A stretch of 34,142 bases of DNA from Planctomycetota bacterium (GTDB taxonomy: Bacteria > Planctomycetota > Brocadiia > CAIUPP01). The translations under genes were made by a program, and so were the position numbers. The stretch lies in the NCBI GenBank assembly GCA_022705425.1, contig JAKJEM010000013.1:1-34142 (forward strand). The letters are read 5' to 3'. The notes beneath the pieces were generated by a model. That model was not told the DNA's origin. It saw only the letters and a list, made by a program, of their open reading frames with translations, and searched no databases. Below, one piece after another: positions 6,377 to 19,000 of this stretch; the stretch's first letter is position 1, and each line of letters starts with the position of its first letter.

Positions 6377-7435
6377 ATGCGACAGATTCGCGTCGGCGTC
6401 GTCGGCTGCGGCGTGATCGGCCGGGTGCACATGAAGGCGGTCACGGAGTGCCGTCAGGCGGCGCTGGCCGCCGTGGCGGACGTGCGCGAGGAGGCTGCAA
6501 GCGCGGCGGCGCGGGAGTTCGGAGCGGCGCGCAACTACGGCTCGGCAGAGGCGCTGCTGGCCGATGCCGACGTCGAAGCGGTGATCCTGGCGCTGCCGAC
6601 GAATGTTCGCACCCCGCTGGCACTGGCCGCCCTGGCCGCCGGGAAGCACACGCTGATCGAAAAGCCCATCGCCATGAACGCCGGGGACGTCCGGCGTCTG
6701 CTGGCAGCCCGAAAGGACCGCGTGGTCGCGTGCTGCTCGGCGCGGTTGAGCCTGCTGCCCTCGACGCTGGCGGCGGCGCGCTTCATCGCCGGCGGCGCGC
6801 TGGGCGCCCTGCGCGTTGTGCGAATCCGCGCCCTCTCGCCCGTCGGACGCAAGCCGGAGAAGGCCCCCCCGCCCTGGCGTCTGAACCGCGCCCTGAACGG
6901 CGGCGGCATCCTGATGAACTGGGGGTGCTACGACCTCGATTTCGCCCTGAGCCTGACCGGCTGGCGGCTCCGGCCCCGCGTCGTCCTGGCGCAAGCCTGG
7001 CGCGTGGCGTCCGAACTCCGTGAGTACGTGGCGCCCGGCTCCGACGCGGAGACGCACTTCGCCGCGTTGATCCGGTGCGCGGAGGGCGAAGTCATCTCCT
7101 TCGAGCGCGGCGAGTACGTGACGGCCGCGGCCGATTCCGCCTGGCAGGTCCTGGGCGACTCCGGCTCGCTGCGGATGCCCCTGACTCCCTGCAAGGGCAA
7201 GGAGGTCTGGCACGATTCCCTGGGACCGGACGGCGTGCGGACGGAGACGATCTGGACCGGCGACGAAGAGGGCCGGATGCAGCACCAGGCGGTTGTGGAT
7301 GATTTCGTGGCGGCGGTGGCGGAGGGACGCGCGCCGCATACCACGCTCGAGCGCGCCTTGCAGGTGCAGGAGATATCGGACGCCATCTACGCCTCCGCCG
7401 CCTCGGGGCGCGCGGTTGAGATGGCGTCGTCCTGA
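6377..7435 (+). CDS. Gfo/Idh/MocA-family oxidoreductase
   Basis: This 352-residue NAD(P)-dependent dehydrogenase probably acts on a sugar or cyclitol. The N-terminal Rossmann fold shows VGCGVIGRVH, and the family lysine lies in EKPIAMN. The C-terminal half has the usual open beta-sheet domain. AAGGGA precedes the ATG at good distance. It is the first gene right of the accessory block and has the GC-rich codon use typical of the rest of the window. It converges on the peptidase gene, only seven bases away. Substrate cannot be told from sequence. Two more members of the family occur in the window, with little similarity to this one. Confidence 0.85.
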   Translation: MRQIRVGVVGCGVIGRVHMKAVTECRQAALAAVADVREEAASAAAREFGAARNYGSAEALLADADVEAVILALPTNVRTPLALAALAAGKHTLIEKPIAMNAGDVRRLLAARKDRVVACCSARLSLLPSTLAAARFIAGGALGALRVVRIRALSPVGRKPEKAPPPWRLNRALNGGGILMNWGCYDLDFALSLTGWRLRPRVVLAQAWRVASELREYVAPGSDAETHFAALIRCAEGEVISFERGEYVTAAADSAWQVLGDSGSLRMPLTPCKGKEVWHDSLGPDGVRTETIWTGDEEGRMQHQAVVDDFVAAVAEGRAPHTTLERALQVQEISDAIYASAASGRAVEMASS

Positions 7436-7442
7436 CCCGCGT

Positions 7443-8543
7443 TCAGACCAGGAAGCGCCGACGTCCGGCCAGCAACTTGAGGCACATCCCGCGGAAGGCG
7501 TTCCGACGCGGCGGCGGGGCGCGGAAGGTCTCGACCACGGCGCCGTAGAGGCGGACCAGCCCCAGGTAGTCGCGAACGTCAATGTACTCGGGGCCGATGC
7601 GCCGTCCGTCGGGGGTGACGTTATGGTAGTTCCCCAAGGGCAGACAGAGCCCGCCCGTGGGGTATCCCCAGGCCGCGAAGACACTCGCCTCGCAGATACC
7701 CCCGTCCATCAGACGCCGCTGGAATCGGAAGGCGGGATCGCGGCGGCGCAGCCCCTCGGCGGCGTCCGTCAGCCGCGCGGCCACCTCCGGCGCAAAGACC
7801 ATGGCGCGGTCGCCGACGCGGATGATCGGGCCGTCGCCCTGACGGGCGTTGGGCAGTTCCTTGCTCGTCTCGATGGAGATCACGATCGCGTCCTTCGGGA
7901 GCGTGCCCGTCCGACATGCCGCGACGGCCCCGAGGAAGCCCCACTCCTCGGCGCGCGTGAATAGAACGTCGAAGGACTGCGGCATCCGCCGGCGCACCGC
8001 CGCATCCAGGAAGGAGATCAGCGAAGCCGCGCCGCCGACGTCGTCACAGCCGCGCGCGATCAGGCGCGTGCCCGCCAGTCGCGCGTCGGGGAAGTCCCAC
8101 ATCCCCACGGCGCCGGGCGGCACCGGCCCGTTCGTCTCCACCGCAACGTCGGCCGTGGCGCGCTCACCCGGCAGGGTCGCCACGGACACGATGCGCCCCT
8201 TCACCCAGCCCCGCTCGCAAGAGAACCGCACGCGTCGGTCGTCGAGAAGATGCAGCGGAACGCCGCCCATCCAGCGCGCCCGGAGCCGCCCCTGGGCATC
8301 CACGCCCAGCGCCGTGAAGCCGGGATGGTCCATGTGCGCGCAGAAGACCAGCGCGCGCCCCCTCCTCCGCCCCCGGCCCGGATAGCGTACCAGCAGGTTC
8401 CCCCACCGGTCGCGCCGGAGCCGAAGCGCCGGACGCCGGGCGATGAACCCCTCGATCCAGGCGGACACGGCCCCCTCGTTGCAGGGCGCGGTCGGCAGGC
8501 TCATCATCTCCAGAGCATAGGCCAGGGGACGCGCAACCTTCAT
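7443..8543 (-). CDS. M42/M20-like metallopeptidase
   Basis: The 366-residue protein resembles two-metal aminopeptidases of the M42 (glutamyl aminopeptidase/endoglucanase M) type. Likely metal ligands and catalytic residues are H70 and D72 in AHMDHPG, D167/D168 in GCDDVGGAA, E199/E200 in RAEEWGFLGA, E225 in SIETS and a late histidine in GNYHNVTP. No signal peptide is visible, so it is probably cytoplasmic and trims peptides. ATG at 8543 is chosen because GAGGAGG lies upstream at proper distance; the open frame extends to 8606 but that part is not conserved-looking. It is divergent from waaA. Peptide specificity is unknown, and an M20 or M28 assignment cannot be excluded. Confidence 0.75.
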   Translation of the reverse strand: MKVARPLAYALEMMSLPTAPCNEGAVSAWIEGFIARRPALRLRRDRWGNLLVRYPGRGRRRGRALVFCAHMDHPGFTALGVDAQGRLRARWMGGVPLHLLDDRRVRFSCERGWVKGRIVSVATLPGERATADVAVETNGPVPPGAVGMWDFPDARLAGTRLIARGCDDVGGAASLISFLDAAVRRRMPQSFDVLFTRAEEWGFLGAVAACRTGTLPKDAIVISIETSKELPNARQGDGPIIRVGDRAMVFAPEVAARLTDAAEGLRRRDPAFRFQRRLMDGGICEASVFAAWGYPTGGLCLPLGNYHNVTPDGRRIGPEYIDVRDYLGLVRLYGAVVETFRAPPPRRNAFRGMCLKLLAGRRRFLV

Positions 8544-8608
8544 CCGGGACTCCTCCTCGACAGGACAGCAGCAGTCTAGCGCAAGACCGCCGCGGGAAAA
8601 AGGCACGT

Positions 8609-8637
8609 TTGAGTCGAATCGCGCAAAGACATAGAAT
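8609..8637 (+). promoter_or_regulatory. Sigma-70-like promoter for waaA
   Basis: TTGAGT (8609-8614) and TAGAAT (8632-8637) are 17 bases apart and match the consensus at four and five of six positions. They lie in the divergent gap between the peptidase and waaA, 29 bases ahead of the waaA ATG. Confidence 0.55.
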
Positions 8638-8665
8638 GCCGTCGTCCTTTCGATGGAGAGACGGA

Positions 8666-9952
8666 ATGGGAGCGCTGCTCAACCTGGCTTACGCGCTGGC
8701 GGCCCTGGTCGCTTCGCCGTACATCCTGGCGCGGATGCTCGTCTCGGCGCGCTGGCGGGCCGGGTTCTTCCAGCGCCTGGGCTTCGTGCCACGGCGCAAG
8801 GGCAACGCCCGTTGCGTCTGGATCCACGCCGTGTCCGTGGGCGAGGCGTCCGCGATCCGGACGATGGTGGAACTCCTGCGGCGCGAGCGCCCGGACTGGG
8901 AGGTGCGCATCTCGACCACCACGAACACGGGCCAGCAACTGGCAGCGGACCGCTATGGACGCGAAACGGTCTTCTACTTTCCCCTCGATCTGTCGCCCGC
9001 GGTAAGGAACGCCTTCAACCGCGTGCGTCCCGACGTCATTGTCCTGGTCGAGCTTGAGGTCTGGCCGAACTTCCTGCGTCTGGCGCGCCGGCGCGGGATA
9101 CCGGTCATCATCGTCAACGGACGCATGAGGGAGGAGCGCGTCGCCCGCTACCGCCGCGCGCGTCGGCTCTTCGCGCCGGCCCTCGACGCCGACGCCCCGA
9201 ACCTCTTCTGTGTGCAGAACGAATCTTACCGGGACCGGTTCATCCGGGCGGGCTTCCCGCCAGACAAGGTCCGCGTCACGGGAACGATGAAGTACGACGC
9301 CGTGCGCGCGGAGCCCGCCCCCGAGCGCGTCGCCGCCCTGCGGGCAGCGCTGGGGATCGCGCCGCAGGAGCGGGTGTGGGTGGCGGGCTGCACCTGGCCG
9401 GGGGAGGAGGCCCTGTGCCTGCGGGCGCACCGGGAACTCCTGCGCGACGCGCCCGGCCTGCGCCTCGTCATCGCGCCGCGCCACATCGAACGGGCGGACG
9501 AGGTGCGCCAGGAGATCGAACGCGCGGGCTTCGGCTGCCGACGGCGCACGCAGGTCGGCGGCCCCGCCGGCCCGCAGACGATCGCCCTTCTTGACTCGGT
9601 CGGGGAATTGAGCTATCTTTATGAAATGGCCGATCTTGCGTTCGTGGGCAAGAGCCTGACGTCGCAGGGCGGCCACAATGTCCTGGAACCGGCGGCGCTG
9701 GGCGTGGCGCCGGTGTTCGGCCCTCGTGTGGACAACTTCCGGGACGAAGCGCAACTGCTCCTCGACGCGGATGCAGCCGTGCAGGTCGGCGACGAGGCCG
9801 AACTGACGGCGGCGCTGCGACGCCTGCTGGCCGAGCCGGAGACCCGGCGGCGCATGGGCGAGCGAGGGCGCGCAGCGCTCCTCGAACGCCGCGGCGCAAG
9901 CCGGCGACACGTGGACGTCTTGACCGAGGCGATGGCCGGGACGTCTCTTTGA
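8666..9952 (+). CDS. waaA: 3-deoxy-D-manno-octulosonic acid (Kdo) transferase
   Basis: WaaA transfers Kdo from CMP-Kdo to lipid A precursor at the inner face of the cytoplasmic membrane, an early step in LPS synthesis. The 428-residue protein has the expected N-terminal membrane anchor (about 3-24), catalytic glutamate in AVSVGEAS (E60), the family signature ELEVWPN, and the nucleotide-binding C-terminal half with [15 protein letters not shown] and GPRVDNF. ATG at 8666 is preferred because GGAGAG lies five bases upstream and the promoter occupies 8609-8637. The metK gene begins 22 bases after its stop, so the two are probably co-transcribed. It is the clearest evidence of an outer membrane in this organism. 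Confidence 0.92.
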   Translation: MGALLNLAYALAALVASPYILARMLVSARWRAGFFQRLGFVPRRKGNARCVWIHAVSVGEASAIRTMVELLRRERPDWEVRISTTTNTGQQLAADRYGRETVFYFPLDLSPAVRNAFNRVRPDVIVLVELEVWPNFLRLARRRGIPVIIVNGRMREERVARYRRARRLFAPALDADAPNLFCVQNESYRDRFIRAGFPPDKVRVTGTMKYDAVRAEPAPERVAALRAALGIAPQERVWVAGCTWPGEEALCLRAHRELLRDAPGLRLVIAPRHIERADEVRQEIERAGFGCRRRTQVGGPAGPQTIALLDSVGELSYLYEMADLAFVGKSLTSQGGHNVLEPAALGVAPVFGPRVDNFRDEAQLLLDADAAVQVGDEAELTAALRRLLAEPETRRRMGERGRAALLERRGASRRHVDVLTEAMAGTSL

Positions 9953-9974
9953 ACTTCACTGGGAGATGAACGCG

Positions 9975-11125
<1,151 letters not shown>

Positions 11126-11144
11126 CCCCCTGCCGTAACGCCAC

Positions 11145-11182
11145 AGGCCCGGCCGGTCGGCACAGTCCGACCCGCCGGGCCT
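11145..11182. terminator. Bidirectional terminator between metK and ahcY
   Basis: AGGCCCGG (11145-11152) pairs with CCGGGCCT (11175-11182), and an inner GGTCGG/CCGACC pair extends the stem. It lies between two convergent genes, with a pyrimidine-rich GCTCTTCC on the plus side, so it can end both transcripts. Confidence 0.7.
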
Positions 11183-11204
11183 GCTCTTCCTGGACGCGCG
11201 CGGC

Positions 11205-12632
<1,428 letters not shown>

Positions 12633-12669
12633 GCCGGGGTTCCTCGAAAGAAAACGATCGCCGACGGGA

Positions 12670-13872
12670 TCAGGCGCCGAACTTCTCCATCTTCAGGGCG
12701 TTGGCCAGCATCTGGGCCATGGCCTCGCGCGCAGGAAAGCGGCCCAGCGAGCCCCGGGCGCACTCCCGCTCGGTGAACCGAGCGACGCCGTCCGGGCGGC
12801 AGTATTTCGACCACAGCAGGAACGGGGCCGGGTGCCACGAATGCCCCTTCAGCACCGCCGGGGTCGAGTGGTCGCACGTGACCACGATAACGTCCGGCTC
12901 CAGCGCCAGCAGCGCCGGGAGATGCTTGTCCACCTCCTCGATGATGTGCACCTTGTGGTCGAAATCGCCGTCCTCGCCGTAGGAGTCGGTCTTCTTGATG
13001 TGTACGTAGAAGAAATCGTGATTGGCGAACTCGCGCCGCAGGGCGTTGAACTCATCCTCGATCGTCTCCCCGGCGTCGAGAATCTTCATCCCGACCAGCT
13101 TGGCCAGACCGCGGTACATCGGATAGGTGGCGATCGCGGCGGGGTGAAGTTTGAAGAGGTCGCTCATCGTGGGAATGGCCGGGTACTTCGCGAACCCGCG
13201 GACGAGGCAGGTGTTGGCGGGGTGGCTGTCCTTGAGGACCTCCGTGGCGCGCCGGATGAACTCGTTGATGATCCGGGCGGTGCGCTCCGCCTCGGGCACA
13301 GCGGCCTTGGCCGCAAGGGGCGCGCGGCCCTCCTTCTGCGGGTCGGCGTCCTCGACGCGCCCGTCGAGCCCGTCCCCGCGGAAGAGGATGGTGAAGCGGT
13401 GTTCCCTGCCGGGTTCGAGGAGAATCTCGACATCCTCCACTTTCGGGATCGCGCGGGCCATCATCGCACAGAGCTTCCGGTTCACCTCGCTGGGGATGCG
13501 CCCGGCGCGGCGGTCGGTGATGTGGCCCTTGTCCAGGCTGGCGAAGTTCGCCCGCGCCGCCACGTCGCGCGGCGTCATGGTCAGGCCCACGCCCAACGCC
13601 TCGAGCACGCCGCGCCCGATCTCATACTTCAGCGGATCGTACCCGAACAGCGCCAGGTGCGCCGGCCCGCTGCCGGGAGTGATCCCGCGCGCCACCGGAT
13701 CGGCCAGCCCCACCTCGGAATCCGCCGCCAGGCTGTTCAGGCAGGGAATGTCCGCCGCTTCAAGTTCCGTGCGCCCGTTGTACGGCGCGCCGCCGAGACC
13801 GTCCATCACGAGGAGAACGATCTTCGAGGGCGTGGTCACCGAGAGCGAGCGAAGAATGTCTTCGGTCGGCAT
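12670..13872 (-). CDS. apgM: 2,3-bisphosphoglycerate-independent phosphoglycerate mutase, archaeal type
   Basis: The enzyme interconverts 3- and 2-phosphoglycerate in glycolysis and gluconeogenesis. The 400-residue length and motifs fit the ApgM branch of the alkaline phosphatase superfamily: metal aspartate in LVMDGLGG (D24), serine nucleophile in [16 protein letters not shown] (S68), then [25 protein letters not shown] and KGHSWHP, supplying the remaining metal ligands. AGGAGG precedes the ATG. It is likely the first gene of a two-gene transcript with ahcY, and diverges from the methyltransferase operon. Such archaeal-type mutases also occur in many bacteria, so this does not by itself indicate transfer. 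Confidence 0.92.
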   Translation of the reverse strand: MPTEDILRSLSVTTPSKIVLLVMDGLGGAPYNGRTELEAADIPCLNSLAADSEVGLADPVARGITPGSGPAHLALFGYDPLKYEIGRGVLEALGVGLTMTPRDVAARANFASLDKGHITDRRAGRIPSEVNRKLCAMMARAIPKVEDVEILLEPGREHRFTILFRGDGLDGRVEDADPQKEGRAPLAAKAAVPEAERTARIINEFIRRATEVLKDSHPANTCLVRGFAKYPAIPTMSDLFKLHPAAIATYPMYRGLAKLVGMKILDAGETIEDEFNALRREFANHDFFYVHIKKTDSYGEDGDFDHKVHIIEEVDKHLPALLALEPDVIVVTCDHSTPAVLKGHSWHPAPFLLWSKYCRPDGVARFTERECARGSLGRFPAREAMAQMLANALKMEKFGA

Positions 13873-13990
13873 GGAACGCCTCCTGTGCCTGCGGAATGCC
13901 GGCGCCCCGGAGGCCGCGCAGCCGCCCGGGTCGCCTTTCTTCCATTCTACGGCCCGCCGCGCATGGGTGTCAATCGCGGCGCCCGTCGCC

Positions 13991-14020
13991 TTGACATCTC
14001 ACGTTCCCTTGCGCTATAGA
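13991..14020 (+). promoter_or_regulatory. Promoter of the methyltransferase-RsbW-RsbV operon
   Basis: A perfect TTGACA (13991-13996) is followed after 17 or 18 bases by CTATAG or TATAGA (14014-14020). It lies 48 bases ahead of the ATG at 14068. Confidence 0.6.
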
Positions 14021-14067
14021 GGCCGTGACGCGGACACACAAGAAACCCGGCAGGAAAGGGAGAGCGC

Positions 14068-15138
14068 ATGATCTTTCTGACGGCGCAGGAACGGCAGCTC
14101 TGGGAGACGCTGGGCCGCGAGGCGCAGACGAGCGCCGCGGAGCCGCAGAGCCTGCGCCGCGATATGCGCGGGAATCTGTGGCCCGCCTTCTGCTACTTTG
14201 CCGGGGCGCGCCTCGCCGCCGCCGGGGCGGAGGACCGCGCCCGGCGATGGCTCATGGCCGGCTCCCTCGTCGAGGAGGAGGGGCTCTTCTCCAACAGCTT
14301 CCTCAGCGCCTTCATCGAACGCCAGGGCGGCCGCCTGCGCATGCCCGTCGTCTGCTTTGCGGACCCCGCCCCCTACGTCCATTTCACCGGCGTCCCGGCG
14401 CTGGTCTCGGCGCGCCGGAACCTCGTCCGCAACTGCGGTCACTCCGTGCCGCAGTGGAAGAAACCCCTCCGCTTCATGGACATCGGCTGCGGCGACGGCG
14501 GGCTGACGGTGAAGCTGCTGCGCGGCCTGCAGGAGATGGGTAAAGCCGGCGACATCGGCGAAATCCTGCTCATTGACGGCTCGGCGGGAATGATCGAACT
14601 GGCCACGCGCACAGTCTCCGCCGCCTTCCCCAGGGCCGCCGTGCGCGCGCTGACGCACCGCATCGAGGCGGTGTCGGACCGCATCGAAGGACGCTACGAC
14701 CTGACGCTGTGCTCCCTCTCCTACCATCACATGCCCTACGAGGCCAAGGTCCTGCACTTGCAGCGCCTGAAGAGCCGGACCGACCACCTGGTGCTCTTCG
14801 AACTCAACGCCGACCACGACTTCCCGGAGCAAGACTCGCCCGAGCTGCTCTTCAGCCTCTACCAATCCTACGGGCGGATCATTGACTTCGTCTTCGCGCA
14901 CGACGCCCCCATCGCCACCGCGCAGGCCTGCGTGGACAACTTCCTGATGACGGAGGTGGCCTCGATGCTGACGCAGAAGCGCGGCGTCCGCACGGACTAC
15001 CACATGCTGCGTTTGCAGTGGCACGATCTCTTCCGGAAGGTCCTGGCCCCGGAGTTCGGCTGCCTCGGCGATGCCACCTGCTACTCCGACGAGTACATGG
15101 ACCTTTACATGCTCCACTACGGACGCCTCGGCGCCTGA
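14068..15138 (+). CDS. SAM-dependent class I methyltransferase
   Basis: This 356-residue protein has a central Rossmann-type methyltransferase domain: motif I is MDIGCGDGGL (137-146), followed by the acidic LLIDGSAGM at the end of the second strand. The N-terminal 130 residues and the C-terminal part are not recognised. AAAGGGAGAG precedes the ATG. The RsbW-like gene starts 25 bases after its stop, so a link to partner-switch signalling is likely: it could make or change a signal molecule, or methylate a receptor. The substrate is unknown. The nearby metK and ahcY genes serve SAM chemistry generally and give no specific clue. Confidence 0.75.
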   Translation: MIFLTAQERQLWETLGREAQTSAAEPQSLRRDMRGNLWPAFCYFAGARLAAAGAEDRARRWLMAGSLVEEEGLFSNSFLSAFIERQGGRLRMPVVCFADPAPYVHFTGVPALVSARRNLVRNCGHSVPQWKKPLRFMDIGCGDGGLTVKLLRGLQEMGKAGDIGEILLIDGSAGMIELATRTVSAAFPRAAVRALTHRIEAVSDRIEGRYDLTLCSLSYHHMPYEAKVLHLQRLKSRTDHLVLFELNADHDFPEQDSPELLFSLYQSYGRIIDFVFAHDAPIATAQACVDNFLMTEVASMLTQKRGVRTDYHMLRLQWHDLFRKVLAPEFGCLGDATCYSDEYMDLYMLHYGRLGA

Positions 15139-15163
15139 GGGCCGGGACGTCGGATCGGCGGAA

Positions 15164-15598
15164 ATGAAACGGCTCGACGCCACGATCGGCAACACGCCGG
15201 AGGAACTGGCGCCTCTTCTCGAACGGGCGGCCGCCTTCATCGGCGAGGCGGCCCTGTCCCCGGCGGCGGCCTTCGAGGCGCAACTGGTCATTGAGGAGGC
15301 CGTCGTCAACGTCATCCGCTACGCCTTTCCCGGAGGCGAACGCCACGATATCGTGGTGCGAATCGAAATCGGAGAACGGGAGATGCGGATTGAGGTGATT
15401 GACGACGGCGTGCCCTTCGACCCGACGCGCGTCCCACCCGCCGACGTCACCTCCCCGATCGAGTCGCGCCCGGTCGGCGGGCTGGGGATCCACCTGATCC
15501 GCTCGATGATGGACCAGGTCGGCTACCACCGCTACGACGGACACAACCACCTGACGATGGCCAAGACCATCCCGCCGGAATGGAGAAAGGACGCTTGA
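15164..15598 (+). CDS. RsbW/SpoIIAB-like anti-sigma kinase
   Basis: This 144-residue protein is a HATPase_c domain of the RsbW family, which binds and silences a sigma factor or other partner and phosphorylates a STAS protein. The N-box is EEAVVNVIRYAF, followed by DDGVPFDP and GGLGIHLI as ATP-binding G-boxes. ATG at 15164 is used; the frame extends to 15071 but would overlap the methyltransferase gene. Its stop overlaps the start of the STAS gene by one base, so the pair is translationally coupled. No sigma factor gene is in the window. Confidence 0.85.
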   Translation: MKRLDATIGNTPEELAPLLERAAAFIGEAALSPAAAFEAQLVIEEAVVNVIRYAFPGGERHDIVVRIEIGEREMRIEVIDDGVPFDPTRVPPADVTSPIESRPVGGLGIHLIRSMMDQVGYHRYDGHNHLTMAKTIPPEWRKDA

Positions 15599-15942
15599 TG
15601 GAGATCACGGAACGTCGGGAGGGCGCGGTCGCCGTGCTGGCGCTCGAGGGCCGCCTGGACGGCGAAGCGGAGCGGGCGCTCGTCGAGCGCGTGGCCGCGC
15701 TGCTGGACGGCGGCCTCCGGAAGATCGCGCTGGATTGCGGCAACCTGGACTACGTCAGCAGCGCGGGGCTGCGCGCGTTGCTGCTGGCGCTCCGGCGCGT
15801 CAAGTCCGCCGACGGCGCCTTGGCGATGGGGGCCGTGCGCGACCAGGTGCGCCAAGTGCTTGAGATGACCGGCTTTGCGCCCCACTTCGCCATTCATCCC
15901 CGCATCGAGGACGCAACGCGCGCGCTCGCCGGGCCGGGGTGA
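15598..15942 (+). CDS. STAS-domain anti-anti-sigma factor (RsbV/SpoIIAA-like)
   Basis: The 114-residue STAS protein has the phosphorylatable serine region in DYVSSAGLRALL and the usual alternating strand-helix pattern. In the known cycle the unphosphorylated form binds the RsbW-like kinase and frees the target; phosphorylation reverses this. ATG at 15598 forms an ATGA overlap with the upstream stop and has GGAGAAAGG seven bases ahead, making it better than ATG at 15580. A PP2C phosphatase that would reset it is not adjacent; the only PP2C in the window belongs to the TerY-P block. Confidence 0.88.
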   Translation: MEITERREGAVAVLALEGRLDGEAERALVERVAALLDGGLRKIALDCGNLDYVSSAGLRALLLALRRVKSADGALAMGAVRDQVRQVLEMTGFAPHFAIHPRIEDATRALAGPG

Positions 15943-16005
15943 CGCCGGCAAAGACCCCCACGACGATTGCGACTCGCCCGCCGCCGCCCCAATGAGAGGA
16001 CTCCA

Positions 16006-19000
16006 ATGAACATCCGCGCCGCGCTGTGCATCGGGACATGGACGCTCTTCTCTCTGGCTGCCTCGGCGGCGCAGGAGCTTGCGCTCCGCCCGCTCTCGAG
16101 TGCGCCCACCCCGGCGCGCGTGCAGCAGCCCCCCGCCGAAGGCCCGGCCGACCTGATGGCGGAGCTCCAGGCGGCGCGGGCCCTTCGCCTGCGCCTGGAC
16201 GACCCCACCCCGTGCTTTGAGCTGACCGGGGAGGTCCTTCTCCCGGCGGGCAGCAGCCTCAGCCTTCAGTTCGCCACGCCGGCGGACCTGACGCGGTCGG
16301 TCCTCTCCTTCGACATGGTCAGCGACGCCGGCGGCATCCGCACGGGCCGCAACACGCGGGCGCGGGTGCTGGTGACGCCCGACTCCCCCACCCTCAAGGA
16401 CTGGCAGCGCTTCACGCTGCGTCGCATGGGCGACGTGGTCGCCTTTACGCTGAACGAGGGCCCGGGGGACGTGGTAACGATGCCCGCCACGGCGCAGGCC
16501 CTCTTCGTCAGCCTCGCGCGCAGCGCCGCCGTGCGCAACGTTCTGCTCCGTACGGCCTCCCTGGATGCCGGTCGCTTCGTACCGGTGCTCTTCGACGACC
16601 TGCCCGCTGCGACGCTGACGGCGGAGCTTCTCGGCGCGGCGGCCCCGGCGGCGGGCGCGATCACGCCCGGCCTTGCCGACGCAGCCGGCGTGCCCTTTCA
16701 GTTCTCCGGGAAGGGCCTTGACCTCTCGACCTCGATGAAAGGGCTGCGCGAGCCCTTCCGGCTCAAGTCCGTCTACCTCATGGACGCGACCACCCGCCAG
16801 CACGGACGCCTCGTGGCCTCGGTCCCGGCGGACGAATACGCCGCACTGCACGTGGTGGCCTTCTCCCGAGAGTTACCCGCCGGCGTTCCCCGCATGACGG
16901 CGCGCATCGGCCTCTTCGGCGGCGGCTCCGCGCTGCTGGAGGACTGCCGCGCGAACGTGCCGTCGCTGAAGTCCCCCCCGACCGGCGACGGCGCGGCTCT
17001 GCCGGTAACCCTGGCCGACGGCGCGCGCGGCTATCTGCATCGCCTGACCCTTCCCCTCCACCGCACGGGCAACCTCTGGGAACTGCGCCGCCGTCCCGAC
17101 GCGCCGCGCCTCTTCGACCTCGAATTCACGCGCGACGTCCGCACACGCGTCAACATCCCCGACCCCAACGAGTTCGGCCAGGTTCCCGCCGGACCGCCCA
17201 GCGCGGTGATCGTCCTCGCCGCCACACTCGAACGCTCCCCGGTGGAGGTCTCCTGCGTCACCGGCGAACCGGGCAACATCTTCAACGAGCCGCAGAAACC
17301 TCTCTTCCGCGTACAGGTGACGAACCGCTCCGGACGCGACGTCGCCGGACGCGCAACCGCCCAGTGCGCCGGGCCCGGCACGCCCGAGGAAACCGACCGG
17401 CGCGACGAATGGGCCGCCGCTCTCCCCTACCGCCTGAAACCGGGTGAAAGCGTCGAAGCGGCGCTGGACCTGACCCCGCCTTCGGGCCGGCGCGGGTGGT
17501 ACTCCTGCCGCCTCGCCGTGGACGAGGGCGGCCTCGTCGTGCAGGAGCGCGACACGAGCTTCGCCCTCCTCGCGCCCGACACGCGCCAGGCCAAAGCCGA
17601 CTCCCCCTTCGGCGTCTGGTGCTTCTTCCGGTCCCACACGCTGAACCTCCTCCCCCAGGAGGAACTGGTGGACCGGCTGGGCAACATCCTGCGAAAGGGC
17701 GGCTGGCGCTGGACCTACGGCGGCAGCCCCATCTCCTACGCGCTTGCCTACTCGAAGGACCCCGGCGCGGCGGCCCAGCGGGCCGAAATCTACCGCCGCA
17801 CGCAGGAGAAGCACGGCTTCACCTGGACCCTCCACAGCCCTCCGCACGCCTACCAACGCGATACCGGCTGGTTCGACGAGAAGGTCTTCCAGGAGGAGGT
17901 GGTTCCCGACCTGCGCCGGACGCGCGAAAGCGGCCTGGACAACGTCGCCAAGGTCCTCCACGAGTCGCGCAGTTCCTCCGCGCTGATCGTCCGCTTCTCC
18001 GACCTCCTGGGCGGCAAACCCTACGACATGCCCGCCGAGGAGAAGGCGAAGCTCGACAAGCAGTTCGAGAACGTCACGGCCTACTGCCGCGCGCTGAAGA
18101 AGGTCGAGCCGGCGATCCGGGTCGTCCTTATCAACGACTACCCCGCCGTCGGCATCGAATACATGAAGCGCGGCATGCCCAAGGACGCCTTCGACATCTT
18201 CGGCAGCGAGGGGGCGATGTTCATGCGCGAGCCCGAACGCCAGCCGGACTGGCTGTGCCTGCTGGGCGTGATGCACACCTGGCGGCGCGCCATGGAGCGC
18301 TACGGCTACCAGGACAAAGCCCTGTGGACCACCGAGGCGCTCTATCACGGCACGAACCCCGGCAACCTCACCCTGCACGGCCAGGCCGTGCGCTATGTGC
18401 GCCACGCGCTGCTGGCCCTGGCCAACGGCGTCGAGCGCCTCGCCGCCCAGGGATGCCTCAGCGACTGCTCCGACGACTACCGCTGGAGCAACTGGGGCTG
18501 CGTCGGCTTCACCTTCCGCGACCCCGAGTTCAACCCCAAACCCTCCTACGCGATGTTCGCATGGCTGACGCAGGTCCTCGACCGGGCCTGGTACGCCGGG
18601 CGGGTGGAAACGGGCAGCACGTCGCTGCACGCGCTCGACTTCGTCCGGCCCGACGGCAGCCGCGTCTATCCGCTGTGGGTCGTGCGCGGACGACAGGAGG
18701 TGACGCTGACCGTCCAGGGCGCGCCGACTGTCTATGATCCCTTCGGCAACCGCATCGCCGCCGAGGCCCGCGACGGACGCCTCACGCTCTCCGTCACCGA
18801 CACCCCCATCTACCTCACGGCAGCCAGGATGACGGGCGTCGCCGCGCGCCGTCCGGTCGAGATCCCCCGCCCCGCCGGAACGACCCTCCTCGACTTCGAG
18901 GACCCCGCCCTCCTCCGAACGGTCGAGACCCCCTCCCCCATCCTCGACGCGGCCTGGGACTACCCGCGCTTCAAGGGCCGCTTCAAGGCCGACCCCGTCA

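Noticed and set aside
8609..8665. Upstream TTG start for waaA
   Set aside because: The TTG is part of a good -35 box and the extra residues are not seen in the family; ATG at 8666 has the ribosome binding site and the membrane anchor follows directly.
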